Positions 31,776 through 41,456 of a stretch of DNA of 64,000 bases are shown here, one piece after another. This stretch comes from Desulfothermus okinawensis JCM 13304. GTDB taxonomy: Bacteria > Desulfobacterota > Desulfovibrionia > Desulfovibrionales > Desulfothermaceae. Positions within the stretch are counted from its first letter, which is position 1. Every line of letters begins with the position of its first letter. Location: assembly GCA_001311565.1 (NCBI GenBank), contig BBBM01000011.1:1-64000 (forward strand), in the 5' to 3' direction. The notes below the pieces were generated by a model, which had not been told where the DNA came from, did no database searches, and saw only the letters and a program-made list of their open reading frames with translations. A program made the translations under genes and the position numbers.

Positions 31776-32805
31776 ATGAAGGTGGCTGTAGCTGTTAGTG
31801 GAGGTGTGGATAGCCTTTTTTTCAGCATTATTGCTCAAAGAAAAGGGCTACGAGGTAGTAGGGGTTTTTGGAGTTTTCACAGAGGAGTTAAATAGTATCA
31901 AGGAAGTGGTGAGGGATAAATTTTTGTCCCTTGGCATTGATTGTATATTTTTTGATTTAATTTCTGAGTTTAAGACCCATGTGATCGATAGTTTTGTCAA
32001 AACCTATGTGCGTGGACTTACACCAAATCCATGTTCCATATGTAATAGACACATAAAGTTTGGAGTGTTGAGAAAAAAAGGTATTTAATATGGGTTTTGA
32101 TGCCTTTGCAACTGGTCATTATGCCCAGGTTAGATTTGAAAATAATGAAGTTAATTTACTTAGGGGCACAGATAGAGCAAAGGATCAGAGCTATTTTTTT
32201 GTCTCTTGTAGAAAGTGAAGATTTTCAAAGGGTTAAGATGCCCCTTGGGGCTTATAAAAAGGATGATGTATGGGAAGAATTAAAGAAAAGGGGAATTGAG
32301 CCAGCTCTCACATATGAGAGTCAAGAGATTTGTTTTATAAAGGATAATTACAGGGATTTTTTGAAAAAAAATGGGGAAAAAAACTCCCAGACCCAGGCAA
32401 AATTATTGGGGTCTTTGGAGAGGAGCTTGGTACCCACAAGGGTCTATTTTCCTATACAATAGGTCAACGTCGTGGACTTGGAATACCTTACAAAGAGCCC
32501 CTGTATGTTGTGGATAAGGATATAAAAAATAATTTATTGATTGTGGGTACTAAAGATGATCTTTTAAGGGATTGGTGTTGGGTCCATGATGTAAATTCCT
32601 TGATTAGCATGGATAATTGGCCCAGGGATGTAGAAGTTCAGGTAAATTATAATATGAAGCCAAAGAAGGCAGGTGGAAGATTAATTGTTCAAAAATCAAG
32701 GTGATATTTGAAGAAAAGATTCCAAGACCTACTCCTGGCCAGATATGCTGTTTTTATTCTGGAGATTTAGTCCTAGGGGGTGGAATAATAGGGGATGGAG
32801 AATAA
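31776..32805 (+). CDS. mnmA: tRNA-specific 2-thiouridylase
   Basis: Puts sulfur on U34 of Lys/Glu/Gln tRNAs. About 341 residues. PP-loop VAVSGGVDSLFSALLLKEKG; first catalytic cysteine in TPNPCSICNRHIKFG; ATGHYAQV; RAKDQSYFFV; second cysteine in ESQEICFIKDNYRDFL; then YTIGQRRGLGIPYKEPLYV. T7 near 31817, A7 near 32078 and other runs break it. It overlaps mtaB by 11 bases, giving two adjacent tRNA-modification genes. Confidence 0.93.
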
Positions 32806-34094
32806 GAGTTTTTATATATTGACCCTTGGGTGTAAGATTAATCAATATGAATCTGAAGCCATTAGGGAGAATTGGATTAAAAAGGGTTTTTCGGAGGTAG
32901 ATCATCCCAAAAAGGCGGATGTGGTTGTCATAAATAGCTGTGCTGTTACCCAAATGGCTGTGTCAGATACAAAGAAATATGCCAGGAGATTTGCCAGGGG
33001 AAATAGCCATTGTAAGATAATTGTAACAGGTTGTGCAATCCCTAGGTGGGAGAAGGAAATACGTTCAATAGATGGTGTGGTTGTAACCATTCCCCAAAGG
33101 GAAAAGGCAAAATTGCTCTTATATCCAGATGGAATGTTAGATGGAGATATTTCAGTAAGGGATGATTTTTCCCTTGAAATAGAGAGTTATTATAGGGCCA
33201 GACCCTTAATAAAAATCCAGGATGGGTGTTCCCACTATTGTAAATACTGTATAGTGCCCCTTACCCGGGGCCCTTCCAGGAGCCGGGATATAGATTCTAT
33301 TTTTGATGAGGCAAAGAGGATATTGGATGCTGGTTTCAAAGAGATAATAATAAGTGGAATAAATTTAAGGGAATTTAAAGGGGATTACCAGGGAAAAGAG
33401 ATAGATGTATGGGATTTGATTTACCTGATGTCAAATAAAATAATCAACAAATATGACAGGGCAAGGATTAGAATAAGTTCTTTAGATCCTTCCCTGCTAA
33501 ATGATAGGGCCTTGATGTGTTAAGAGAGTGTAAAGAAATTGTACCACATTTACATTTGTCAATACAATCAGCAAGTGAACGCATCTTGAATAGAATGGGA
33601 AGGTCCCACTATTCTCCAGATAATATTTTGGATTTTATTGATAAATTAAGGGCTATTTGGCCTGTCTTTGGATTGGGTTGTGATGTGTTAGTTGGATTTC
33701 CTGGTGAAGATGATGAAGACTTTATGGCCACATATAATTTTTGTAAAAAAAAATGGCCTTTACCTATGGCCATGTATTTAAGTACTCAAAAAGACCAGGC
33801 ACTCCTGCAGCCAAATACAAAGATCAAGTCTTAAGGGATATTAAACAAAAGAGAAGTTTGTTATTAAGGGAGCTATTTGCTCGAAAAAAACAGGAGTTTT
33901 TAAACAAACTCTGTGGAATGGAGTCTGTAAATATGGTAGTTGAAGATGCAGACAAACTGGTTGGAATGAGTGAGTATTATGTTATTTGTAGGGTAGAAAA
34001 TAAAAATTGTATGCCAAGGAAGGGAGATTTAATTGAAGTACATCCAGTTTCTGCTGATTTAGACAAATATCAACTTATAGTTAGAACAAAATAA
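32795..34094 (+). CDS. mtaB: tRNA t6A37 methylthiotransferase MtaB
   Basis: Radical-SAM enzyme making ms2t6A at position 37. About 432 residues. The N-terminal MTTase domain has LGCKINQYESEAIRENWI and NSCAVTQMAV. The radical-SAM triad is in IQDGCSHYCKYCIVPLTRGP. Later: SGINLREFKGDY, RIRISSLDP, LHLSIQSASERILNRMGR and DVLVGFPGEDDEDF. A TRAM-like end reads DLIEVHPVSADLDKYQ. Breaks occur near 33520 and in the A-rich run at 33745. Its start lies inside mnmA. Confidence 0.92.
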
Positions 34095-34125
34095 GTACCG
34101 TTAATTTACTTTCTTAGGTTGGTTT

Positions 34126-34660
34126 ATGAGTGTACCCAAAAAAAACAAAAGACACACTTTTGGTATTGTCCATTTTAGGGAGCAAGTGGGACCTATTTTG
34201 GCCAAAAATAAAAGAGGACCTGCAAGACGTTTTAGGGGAGATAGATTATATATCGCCCAAGATTTTGTTTGAAGAAACCTCATACTATGACAGGGAGTTG
34301 GGTACTCCAATATACAGGAGGATCTTGTCTTTCAAAGATTTGGTAGCACCAGATAGGCTGGCAGATATAAAATTATCTACAAATAAGATAGAAATAAAAT
34401 ATGCCAGGGATAATGGCTCCAGGATCTTTAATTTAGATCCAGGAATCTTGACTTTTGAGAGGTTTGTCCTGGCAACAGGTAAAGAATATACCCACAGGAT
34501 TTATCTAAAACATGGTATTTGGGCTGATCTTACCTTGATTTTTCAAAAGGGCGGGTGGCAAAAGCTTCCCTGGACATATCCTGACTATGTGAGGGAAGAT
34601 ATACAGGACATTTTGCTTTTCTTAAGGGAGAATTACAAAAAAAAAGTTAAAGGGAAATAG
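34126..34660 (+). CDS. DUF4416 family protein
   Basis: 177 residues: MSVPKKTKDTLLVLS, then GEIDYISPKILFEETSYYDR, ELGTPIYRRILSFKDLVAP, FNLDPGILTFERFVLATGKE, YTHRIYLKHGIWADLTLIF and KLPWTYPDY. This is the DUF4416 pattern, common in Desulfobacterota and of unknown function. The A8 run at 34138-34145 has one extra base, right after the start. It ends directly before yicC, so it belongs to the mnmA-to-recJ operon. Confidence 0.85.
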
Positions 34661-35545
34661 ATGATTAAATCAATGACAGGATATGGTTCCTATGATGAGT
34701 TAACTGAGATTTGTATGCAGTGTTGGGAGATAAAGAGTGTTAACTCCAAAAATTTAAATGTTAGATTTAAGATACCTTCTTTTTTTAAGGTCTGCTGAGG
34801 GCATATTTTTAAAACAGGTAAAAAAAATACGTAAGTAGAGGAAACATAGATATCTATCTTGGGATTAAAATATTAAAACAAGATTTTTTTGCCGTTTCAG
34901 ATAAATGAGACACTTTTGGATGTTTTGTTTGATTTTTTTAAATTCCTATGCAAAAAAGGGGAGAGTTTTTGTCCCTGACTATAACAGGGTGTTTTCCATA
35001 CCTGGTTTGTGGACAGAAGTCCCTGTGGATACAGAGTCGGAGTTAGTGGAAATGCTAAAAAACGGTCTGAACAGGGCCCTTGTTTCATGGAACTCATTTA
35101 GAGAAAGGGAAGGGCAAGACTTGGTCCATGATTTGAAACAACGGATTGACAAACTTATTGATATAAAGGAAAAAAATTAGTGAAATCAGTAAAAGACTGG
35201 TGGAAGAAAAATTTGAGCTATTAAAACAAAGGGTTGGTGAGATCTTAAAAAAAGGTAGATGTGGATGTTGAAGAAGACAGGCTAACCCAGGAACTTGCTA
35301 TTATGGCAGATAGACTGGATACATCTGAAGAATTGGTGAGACTTAACACTCATTTAAAGGCAATGTTAGAGTTTTTATCATCAGATGGTCCTGTTGGAAG
35401 GCAACTTGATTTCTTGTGCCAGGAATGTTTTAGGGAGATAAATACCTGTGGCAACAAGGCCCAGAGTGGAGAGGTAAGTGCTCTGGTGGTTGACTTTAAG
35501 ACAGAGTTAGAGAGAATCAGGGAACAGATACAGAATCTAGAGTAG
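34661..35545 (+). CDS. YicC/YloC family endoribonuclease
   Basis: About 293 residues. N-terminus [20 protein letters not shown], then [21 protein letters not shown]-terminus [47 protein letters not shown] and [10 protein letters not shown]. YicC of E. coli is an RNA-cutting enzyme tied to small-RNA turnover. Several A/T runs break the middle (34783-34789, 34820-34826, 34884-34890, 35171-35177, 35250-35256). The order yicC-remA-gmk is a conserved bacterial cluster. Confidence 0.9.
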
Positions 35546-35549
35546 GGAT

Positions 35550-35813
35550 ATGGGTGAAAGATTAATAAATATAGGTTTTGGAAGTTATGTGGTTGCATCA
35601 AGGATTGTGGGAATTTTTAGTCCCAACTCTTCACCAATGAGAAGGCTAAGGGAAGAGGCAAGGGACGACCACAGGCTTGTAGATGCAACCCACGGAAGAA
35701 AGACCAGGTCTATAATAATAACAGACTCAAACCATGTATTTTTATCTTCCCTTCATCCAGAAACCATATCCCAGAGGTATTTGGCAGAAAAAGGAGATGG
35801 CGATGAAAAATAG
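35550..35813 (+). CDS. RemA-like regulator (DUF370)
   Basis: 87 residues, intact. [20 protein letters not shown], then [40 protein letters not shown] and [11 protein letters not shown]. RemA is a DNA-binding matrix and osmoprotection regulator in Bacillus; outside Firmicutes its role is unclear. It starts four bases after yicC and overlaps gmk by 11 bases. Confidence 0.9.
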   Translation: MGERLINIGFGSYVVASRIVGIFSPNSSPMRRLREEARDDHRLVDATHGRKTRSIIITDSNHVFLSSLHPETISQRYLAEKGDGDEK

Positions 35814-36376
35814 GGGAATTGCCTTGATCATAAGTGGTCCTTCTGGGGCAGGAAAAGGCACACTTACCAAGATGCTAATGGAAGAATTTCCAGATATACA
35901 ATTTTCAATTTCCTATACAACCAGAAAGCCAGACCAGGAGATAGATGGAAAAGACTATGTATTTGTGTCAAAAGAAGAGTTTGAGAAACTCATAAAAGAG
36001 GATATGTTCGCTGAATGGGCCAATGTGCATGGAAATTATTATGGCACTCCCAAAAGGGAGATTGAGGAAAAATTGAATAGGGGATTTGATGTGGTGTTTG
36101 ATATTGATGTTCAGGGAGCAAGGAACCTTAGACAAAATTTAACTGAGGGGGTGTTTGTGTTTATCCTTCCTCCTTCAATAGAAGAATTAAAGCAAAGGTT
36201 GAAAAAAAAGGGGTGGGGACGACCCTGATACAATTGATACAAGGATAAGAAATGCCAAAAAGGAAATGGAAACATCACAAGAATTTGATTATGCAGTTTT
36301 AAACGATGATTTAAGTAGGGCATATGAGATGATAAGGTGTATTTATTTATCTTCAAAATGTAAGGTAAGGAAATAA
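35803..36376 (+). CDS. gmk: Guanylate kinase
   Basis: Phosphorylates GMP to GDP. About 190 residues. P-loop [22 protein letters not shown]-binding [20 protein letters not shown] and [33 protein letters not shown] and the lid [20 protein letters not shown]. The A8 run near 36203 has one base too many. I chose the ATG at 35803, since AAGGAG lies six bases before it; an in-frame ATG six bases upstream is possible. Confidence 0.95.
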
Positions 36377-36378
36377 TT

Positions 36379-37151
36379 ATGGTTAATGGAGAAAGAGATA
36401 CAAAAAAAAGAAAGGATCAAAGGTGTATTTTCAACTCAGAGCTTGATAAAAATAGGTACAGGTACAACCCAGAGAAAGACTGTTCAAAAGAGTTATTGGT
36501 TTGCAACAGAATTAGATGATGGAAGGATAGAGATACAACCTCTAAATAAAAATTATGTTCCATCTGGGCCTAAACGGATTATAACCAAAGAAGAGCTCCT
36601 TGAAAAGTATGTTCCTGAGCCAGAATTCTACACATATGAAGTTTATCCTAAAATACGGGAGTTAAATAAGACCATAGCCAGGGCAGACAGACACAGGATT
36701 AATGGGGAGACATACAGTGCAGAGTTTGAATACAAGAATGCACTTAAGGTAGATGAAGAAAATATCAGGGCAAATTTTGGACTGGGTCTAACTTATCTGG
36801 ATAGGGGTGAAACAGATAAGGCCCAAAATATATTCGAGAGACTGGTTAAGTTAGACGCAGCATTTGAACAACAGCATAAACACCTATTTAATGAATTTGG
36901 AATAAAGCTTAGAAAAAAACAAGATGTACAAACAATGCCTGGAGTATTACTTTAGGGCCCTTGAACTCTCTCCTTCAGATGACCATCTGTATTACAATAT
37001 TGCAAGGTGTTATTTTGAAATGAAGGATTTTGAAAAGTGTAAGGAGTATCTACAAAAGGCATTGGAGATAAATCCTGAATTAGAAGAAGGGAAGAAATTT
37101 ATGGAATTTCTCAAGAAAAAAAGGTCTGGTATAAAGGTTCAAGGGGTTTGA
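36379..37151 (+). CDS. TPR-repeat protein in the gmk-recJ operon
   Basis: About 255 residues, no signal peptide, so cytoplasmic. The N-terminal part (KGVFSTQSLIKIGTGTTQRK, SYWFATELDDGRIEIQPLNK) matches nothing I know. TPRs follow: GETYSAEFEYKNALKVDEEN, ANFGLGLTYLDRGETDKAQN, CLEYYFRALELSPSDDHLYY and EMKDFEKCKEYLQKALEINP. If the A8 run near 36403 is really seven, the protein starts at 36379 (MVNGERDTKKERIKG). If not, it starts at 36386. A second break lies near 36917. recJ follows two bases after the stop. Confidence 0.7.
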
Positions 37152-37152
37152 T

Positions 37153-38849
37153 TTGTTGTATAAATGGAAAATATCTTCGCCAGTTGAATCAGGGTCAAGG
37201 AACTTAATAGCCCAGATTGCAAATAAGTTAAACGTATCTCAAGTTATTGTACAGTTCTTGTGGAAAAGGGATATTCGGGACATAAAAGAAATCTCCATGT
37301 TTTTGAATCCAAGTCTAAAATATTTACCTCCCTTTCTTCCATTGGTCACCTTACCTCAGCAGCAGAATTTATAGTAGAAAAATTAAAGTCAGGGTCAAAA
37401 ATAGCTATTTGGGGTGACTATGATGTAGATGGAATAACATCTACTTCTATTTTAGTGGATTTGCTTAAGAGAAAAGGTTTTTTACCTACCTATTATATTC
37501 CAAATAGGCTCACAGAGGGATATGTTTAAATTTAAAGGGCCTTAAAAAAATTGGTTTCAGAGGATGTTGATTTGGTTGTTACTGTTGATTGTGGAATAAG
37601 CAACATAGAGGAAGTCAGGTGGTTAAGAGAGCAAGGTGTGGATGTTGTGGTTACAGATCATCATATGCCCTTGGATATCCTGCCTGATGCAAATTTTATT
37701 ATTAATCCAAAAGTAGATAGCAGTAGATATAAAAATGTAGCAGGGGTTGGAGTGGCGTTTTTGCTTGCAGCAGCAATAAACAATGGGCTAGGAGAAAAGA
37801 TAGATATAAGGGGTTATTTAGACCTGGTGGCCCTGGGCACAATAGCTGATGTGGTACCCTTGGATATTGATAACAGGATACTTGTAAAAAAATGGTCTTT
37901 TGCTGCTTTCTGAAAACACCCGTCCTGGTATAATTGCTTTAAAAGAGGTAAGTGGACTGAAACTGGGGTCAAGGTTAAGGACCGAGGAGGTTGGATATAT
38001 GTTGGCCCCTAGGATAAATGCAGCAGGCAGGATGGGTAAAGGATATTTGGGAGTCGAACTCCTTTTGACTGAAGACATAGGGGAAGCAAGGAAGTTTGCA
38101 AAACTTCTGGAAGGATATAATAAGGAAAGAAAAAGAGAAGAAGACAGGATATTAAAAGATGCTATTTCTCAGGCCCAGGAAAAGATTCATAATCCAGGAT
38201 TGGTACTATATGGAGAAGATTGGCACGAAGGTGTGGTGGGTATTGTTGCATCCAGGATATGCGATAGGTTTTATAAACCACCTTTGTATTAACTGGTAAG
38301 AATGGGAAAATAAAGGGATCTGGAAGGTCAATACCTGAAGTTAACCTCTACTTGGCAATTAGTGAGTGCAAGGACGCACTTTTAAAATATGGGGGACATC
38401 CCCAGGCAGGGGGAATTACTTTAGCCACTGAAAAACTTGATTATTTTGAAAAACTGTTTATTAAATCAATTGAGAAATTAACCAAGGGTATGGAATTTAT
38501 TCCAATTTTGCAGGTGGATAGTTATCTTCCCCTGTCTTATGTTGATTATAGATTTATTAAGGAATTGGAATTATTGGAACCATTTGGGCCAAATAACCCA
38601 GAACCTGTTTTCTGGACAAATGGTGTGAAAGTCACAAAGCAAAAGATTGTGGCAAAGGATCATGTTTTTCTTGAAATAAGAGATGAAAAGGCAAAGAAGA
38701 CCATTTGGGCCAAGGCCTGGAATATGGCTGAGCTTATTTCAGAAGACCTTACCAATAGACATGTAAAAATAGCCTTTTATCCAAGGATTAATACCTACAA
38801 TGGACTAATTGGTGTGGACTTACAGATAAAAGACCTGGATGTTTTGTAA
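37153..38849 (+). CDS. recJ: Single-stranded-DNA exonuclease RecJ
   Basis: 5'-3' ssDNA exonuclease of recombination and repair. About 565 residues. DHH-type motifs: [83 protein letters not shown] and [15 protein letters not shown] start. CCC stands for CCCC at 37330-37332; a run near 37525 and A/T runs at 37545-37551, 37887-37893 and near 38285 also shift frame. It begins almost on top of the TPR gene stop. Confidence 0.94.
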
Positions 38850-38872
38850 TATGAAAAAAGGAGGATTAGGTT

Positions 38873-39064
38873 ATGGAGATCAATAGAATTATTAGAGGAG
38901 TTGCTGGTTTTATAGTGATTTTGAGCCTTATTTTGGCAGTTAGTTTTTCCCATTGGTGGCTGCTTTTGACCCTTGTTGTGGGAATTAATCTGTTTCAATC
39001 TGCCTTTACCAACACATGTCCCCTTATGTGGTTGCTGAGAAAGTTGGGGGTTGATGAAGGTTGA
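38873..39064 (+). CDS. DUF2892 small membrane protein
   Basis: 63 residues, intact: INRIIRGVAGFIVILSLILA, then a second helix WWLLLTLVVGINLFQSAF, TNTCPLMWLLRKLGV. This is the DUF2892 pattern (the membrane part of YgaP-like proteins). GGAGG precedes the ATG. It is the last gene before a strong terminator. Confidence 0.88.
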   Translation: MEINRIIRGVAGFIVILSLILAVSFSHWWLLLTLVVGINLFQSAFTNTCPLMWLLRKLGVDEG

Positions 39065-39088
39065 AAGATAAGTTCAAACTAAGTGGGT

Positions 39089-39113
39089 AGGGGACAGTGT
39101 GTCCCCTTTTTTA
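39089..39113 (+). terminator. Intrinsic terminator after the gat-recJ cluster
   Basis: GGGGACA, short loop, TGTCCCC followed by six T. It lies just after the DUF2892 gene and abuts the end of the convergent DUF6125 gene. Confidence 0.9.
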
Positions 39114-39854
39114 TTATATGGAGAATCTCCAGGCACAGAACCAGTCATCTGGATGCTCATCAGGTGGACATCCAATACACTGGGTCTTTATATTTAAGTC
39201 TATTGACTCAGCAAATCTTCTGTATTCCACTAGTCCAGCTGATTTACATGGATAATCAGGAAGTCCTTTTCTCTTTCTAGCGTATTGGACCCTGCATCTT
39301 TTCATGTAGAATTCCAGAGTGTTGTCGTCTACCCATTTTATCTCCTGGATATTTAAAAAGGCGTACATCCTGAACTTAAGGGCCTTTTCCAATCCCTTTA
39401 ATCCTGGATGATCATCCATTTTTAAAAATCTTTTAATGTGCCATGCCTCAATGGGAGAAAACCAGCACCAGCAAGAGTCATTGCACCTTTTGGCATCGTT
39501 CATATCCCTTTTGTGCTCCACGCTGAGAAACCACAACCCGTCGTTTGCAATCCACATCTTAGATACAGTTTCCATGATTTTGTAGAGATTCTCGTCATCC
39601 ATATTTAATAAAAATTCAGGTAAACAGTCACTGAATGGTATATTTAATTCCTTTTGAATCCTCTTTGAGTGTACCTTTTCTCCCTGGGTGAGGACATCAT
39701 TCAAAATATTTAATGCCTCTTCAAACCCAAATTGGTGTTCCACTTCCTTGAACCAGAAGACATGGTGGAATATTAATCTGTGTACCATGTTAAGAGTAAA
39801 CCTGGCCTTTTCTTCCTTTGTGAGATTCAATTCCTGAAAATTGATCATAGACAT
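39114..39854 (-). CDS. DUF6125-like cytosolic cysteine-rich protein
   Basis: 246 residues, intact, one of the few long genes without a frameshift. Recognisable parts: FTLNMVHRLIFHHVFWFKEV, ENLYKIMETVSKMWIANDGL, NDAKRCNDSCWCWFSPIEAW, KKGLPDYPCKSAGLVEYRRF-like segment (residues 194-214) and QCIGCPPDEHPDDWFCAWRF. Nine or more cysteines in spaced pairs suggest a metal or Fe-S site. This family recurs in sulfate reducers and related anaerobes and has no known function. It is divergent from the shikimate kinase. Confidence 0.7.
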   Translation of the reverse strand: MSMINFQELNLTKEEKARFTLNMVHRLIFHHVFWFKEVEHQFGFEEALNILNDVLTQGEKVHSKRIQKELNIPFSDCLPEFLLNMDDENLYKIMETVSKMWIANDGLWFLSVEHKRDMNDAKRCNDSCWCWFSPIEAWHIKRFLKMDDHPGLKGLEKALKFRMYAFLNIQEIKWVDDNTLEFYMKRCRVQYARKRKGLPDYPCKSAGLVEYRRFAESIDLNIKTQCIGCPPDEHPDDWFCAWRFSI

Positions 39855-39974
39855 AACTCACCCCTCCAATTGGTTTACAAGTTGAATCAAATATTTTAAG
39901 TAACTTTTTCAAGACATGTTGTGTAATTCAATTTTTTTTTATTTGCAATAAAATTAAATTATTGGAGATATCCT

Positions 39975-40595
39975 ATGAGGGGTTTTATTAAAAAAAGAGT
40001 TTGCCCTGGAGGAACCTGATCTGAAAGCTGTGTATAAAATTGGAGGAGCAAAAAGGGGATGGAAATTTGATCCAAAGAGCCACAACATTTTTTTTTATTG
40101 GACCAAGGGCCAGTGGTAAAACTACTCTTGGCAAGGTGGTGGCAAAAGAACTTAATATGGATTTTTGGGATACAGATGAGGAAATAGTAAAGCAAATTGG
40201 AATGGATATTGGGAGTTTTGTAAAAAAAATATAGTTGGGAAAAATTTAGAGAAATAGAGAGCCAGGTGTTAAAAAAATTTAACTTACAGGAAGGCCTTTG
40301 TGTGTGCAACTGGAGGAGGGATAGTACTCAAAGAAGAAAATAGAAATTTTATAAAGGAAAAAGGGTTTGTGTTTTATCTAATGGGAGATGTCCTGACCTT
40401 TGAAAAAAAGAATTTTGTCCAATAAAGATAATAAAAATAGGCCTCCCTTAACAGATTTGTCCCTTAGGGAAGAGCTGGTGGCTACCCTAAGGGAGAGAGA
40501 GCCCCTGTATTTATCCATTGCCCACTTTATATTGAGGGCTGATAAGGATATAGAAGACCTAAAAAAAAGATGTACTTACCTTTCTAGGTGTTTGA
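39975..40595 (+). CDS. aroK: Shikimate kinase
   Basis: Phosphorylates shikimate in the aromatic pathway. About 205 residues with a ~40-residue N-terminal extension (EEPDLKAVYKIGGAKRGWKF). Walker A GPRASGKTTLGKVVAKEL, shikimate-binding WDTDEEIVKQIG, GGG loop VCATGGGIVLKEENR and a lid with NKDNKNRPPLTD. Breaks: A7 near 39991, T9 near 40091, A8 near 40223, A7 near 40270, A7 near 40406 and A8 near 40561. The last gives a C-terminus DLKKDVLTFLGV with stop at 40595. GGAG precedes the ATG. Confidence 0.85.
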
Positions 40596-40609
40596 GGGGA
40601 GATGAGTAT

Positions 40610-40861
40610 ATGAGAGATTTTCATACCTGGCCTTTTGGTGTTGGTGTTAGCGATGGATTTTTGTTTATAATTTTGAAATTTTTGTTTATTGGACTTATTC
40701 TTGGAGCTATTATATTAATTTTAAAGTTGATTTTAGGTGATTCTTTTAAAAGGGATACTCCACCAGATCCCCTTGAGGTTTTGAAAATAAGGCTTGCCAA
40801 AGGCGAGGTTTCAGAGGAAGAGTATAGTAGATTACGTTCTATAATAATTGACAAAAAATAG
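40610..40861 (+). CDS. Small membrane protein with SHOCT motif
   Basis: 83 residues. One membrane helix (FLFIILKFLFIGLILGAIIL) and a C-terminal SHOCT motif (DPLEVLKIRLAKGEVSEEEY). SHOCT domains are short oligomerisation modules of unclear function. GGGGAG lies upstream. In the raw frame it appears fused to shikimate kinase, but correcting the A8 run ends that kinase 15 bases earlier, so I call two genes. Confidence 0.7.
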   Translation: MRDFHTWPFGVGVSDGFLFIILKFLFIGLILGAIILILKLILGDSFKRDTPPDPLEVLKIRLAKGEVSEEEYSRLRSIIIDKK

Positions 40862-41116
40862 AATCAGTAGTCAGGGGGCTTTTCCCTTGACATGTTGGTA
40901 AATAGGAAGTAAAAAAATGTCGTTTCTGCATCCAATTTTTTTTGAAACCCACAAAATTTTTTTTGTTTAACCCTATTTTAGGCCTTTATTTATCTGCACA
41001 GAGGCCTATTTTTGTTTAACGGAGTTTTTTTATGGAATGTCTAAAAAAAAATATTTAGGCGGGGGGTGTCTTGCATGGGTTTAACCTTTAACTTTTACTA
41101 GGTATAGGTGGTGGCC
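40862..41116 (+). promoter_or_regulatory. Leader region of speD with terminator-like hairpin
   Basis: 255 bases without a gene. TAGGCCT at 40979 pairs with AGGCCTA ending at 41010 and is followed by five T, a possible terminator of the aroK unit. GTTTAACCCTA and GTTTAACGG flank it. The rest is poly-T and poly-A rich; a GC-rich patch GGCGGGGGGTG occurs at 41058. I cannot assign a riboswitch. Confidence 0.4.
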
Positions 41117-41455
41117 ATGGTAGTAGGAAGACATATTATTGCAGAGCTATATGGGGTCAATAAGGATCTCATCTCCTATGAAGACAAGGTAAGGGAGATC
41201 TTAGAAGAGGTTACAGATGAGGCAAAATTCAACAAAGTTGGATCCATGTACAAACAATTTCAGCCTTATGGAGTGACTGGTGTGGTTCTTGTAGAAGAAT
41301 CACACGTATCCATACATACCTGGCCAGAATATGAATTGGTAAACTTAGATGTTTTTACCTGTGGTGATGTGTCAAAGGTGGACAGGGCATTTGAATTGTT
41401 TCTGGAAAGATTTAAGCCTACTTCTTATAAGCATCAGGTGATTGATAGGGGTTAA
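41117..41455 (+). CDS. speD: S-adenosylmethionine decarboxylase proenzyme
   Basis: Makes decarboxylated SAM, the aminopropyl donor. 112 residues, intact. GRHIIAELYGVNKDLISYED, FQPYGVTGVVLVEESHVSIH (the serine before HVSIH is the autocleavage site that forms pyruvoyl), TWPEYELVNLDVFTCG. Length and motif fit the prokaryotic class 1B enzyme. The start is ATG 41117 with AGGTGG upstream; GTG at 41108 is possible. It overlaps no gene and is one base ahead of bpsA. Confidence 0.95.
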   Translation: MVVGRHIIAELYGVNKDLISYEDKVREILEEVTDEAKFNKVGSMYKQFQPYGVTGVVLVEESHVSIHTWPEYELVNLDVFTCGDVSKVDRAFELFLERFKPTSYKHQVIDRG

Positions 41456-41456
41456 A

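Noticed and set aside
36386-36430. Omega subunit (rpoZ) expected after gmk
   Set aside because: The gene here is a 255-residue TPR protein; no rpoZ motif is visible.
40400-40861. Shikimate kinase fused to a SHOCT membrane protein
   Set aside because: The open frame runs through both, but trimming the A8 run near 40561 ends the kinase at a normal length with a stop at 40595. A ribosome site and ATG then follow for the second protein.
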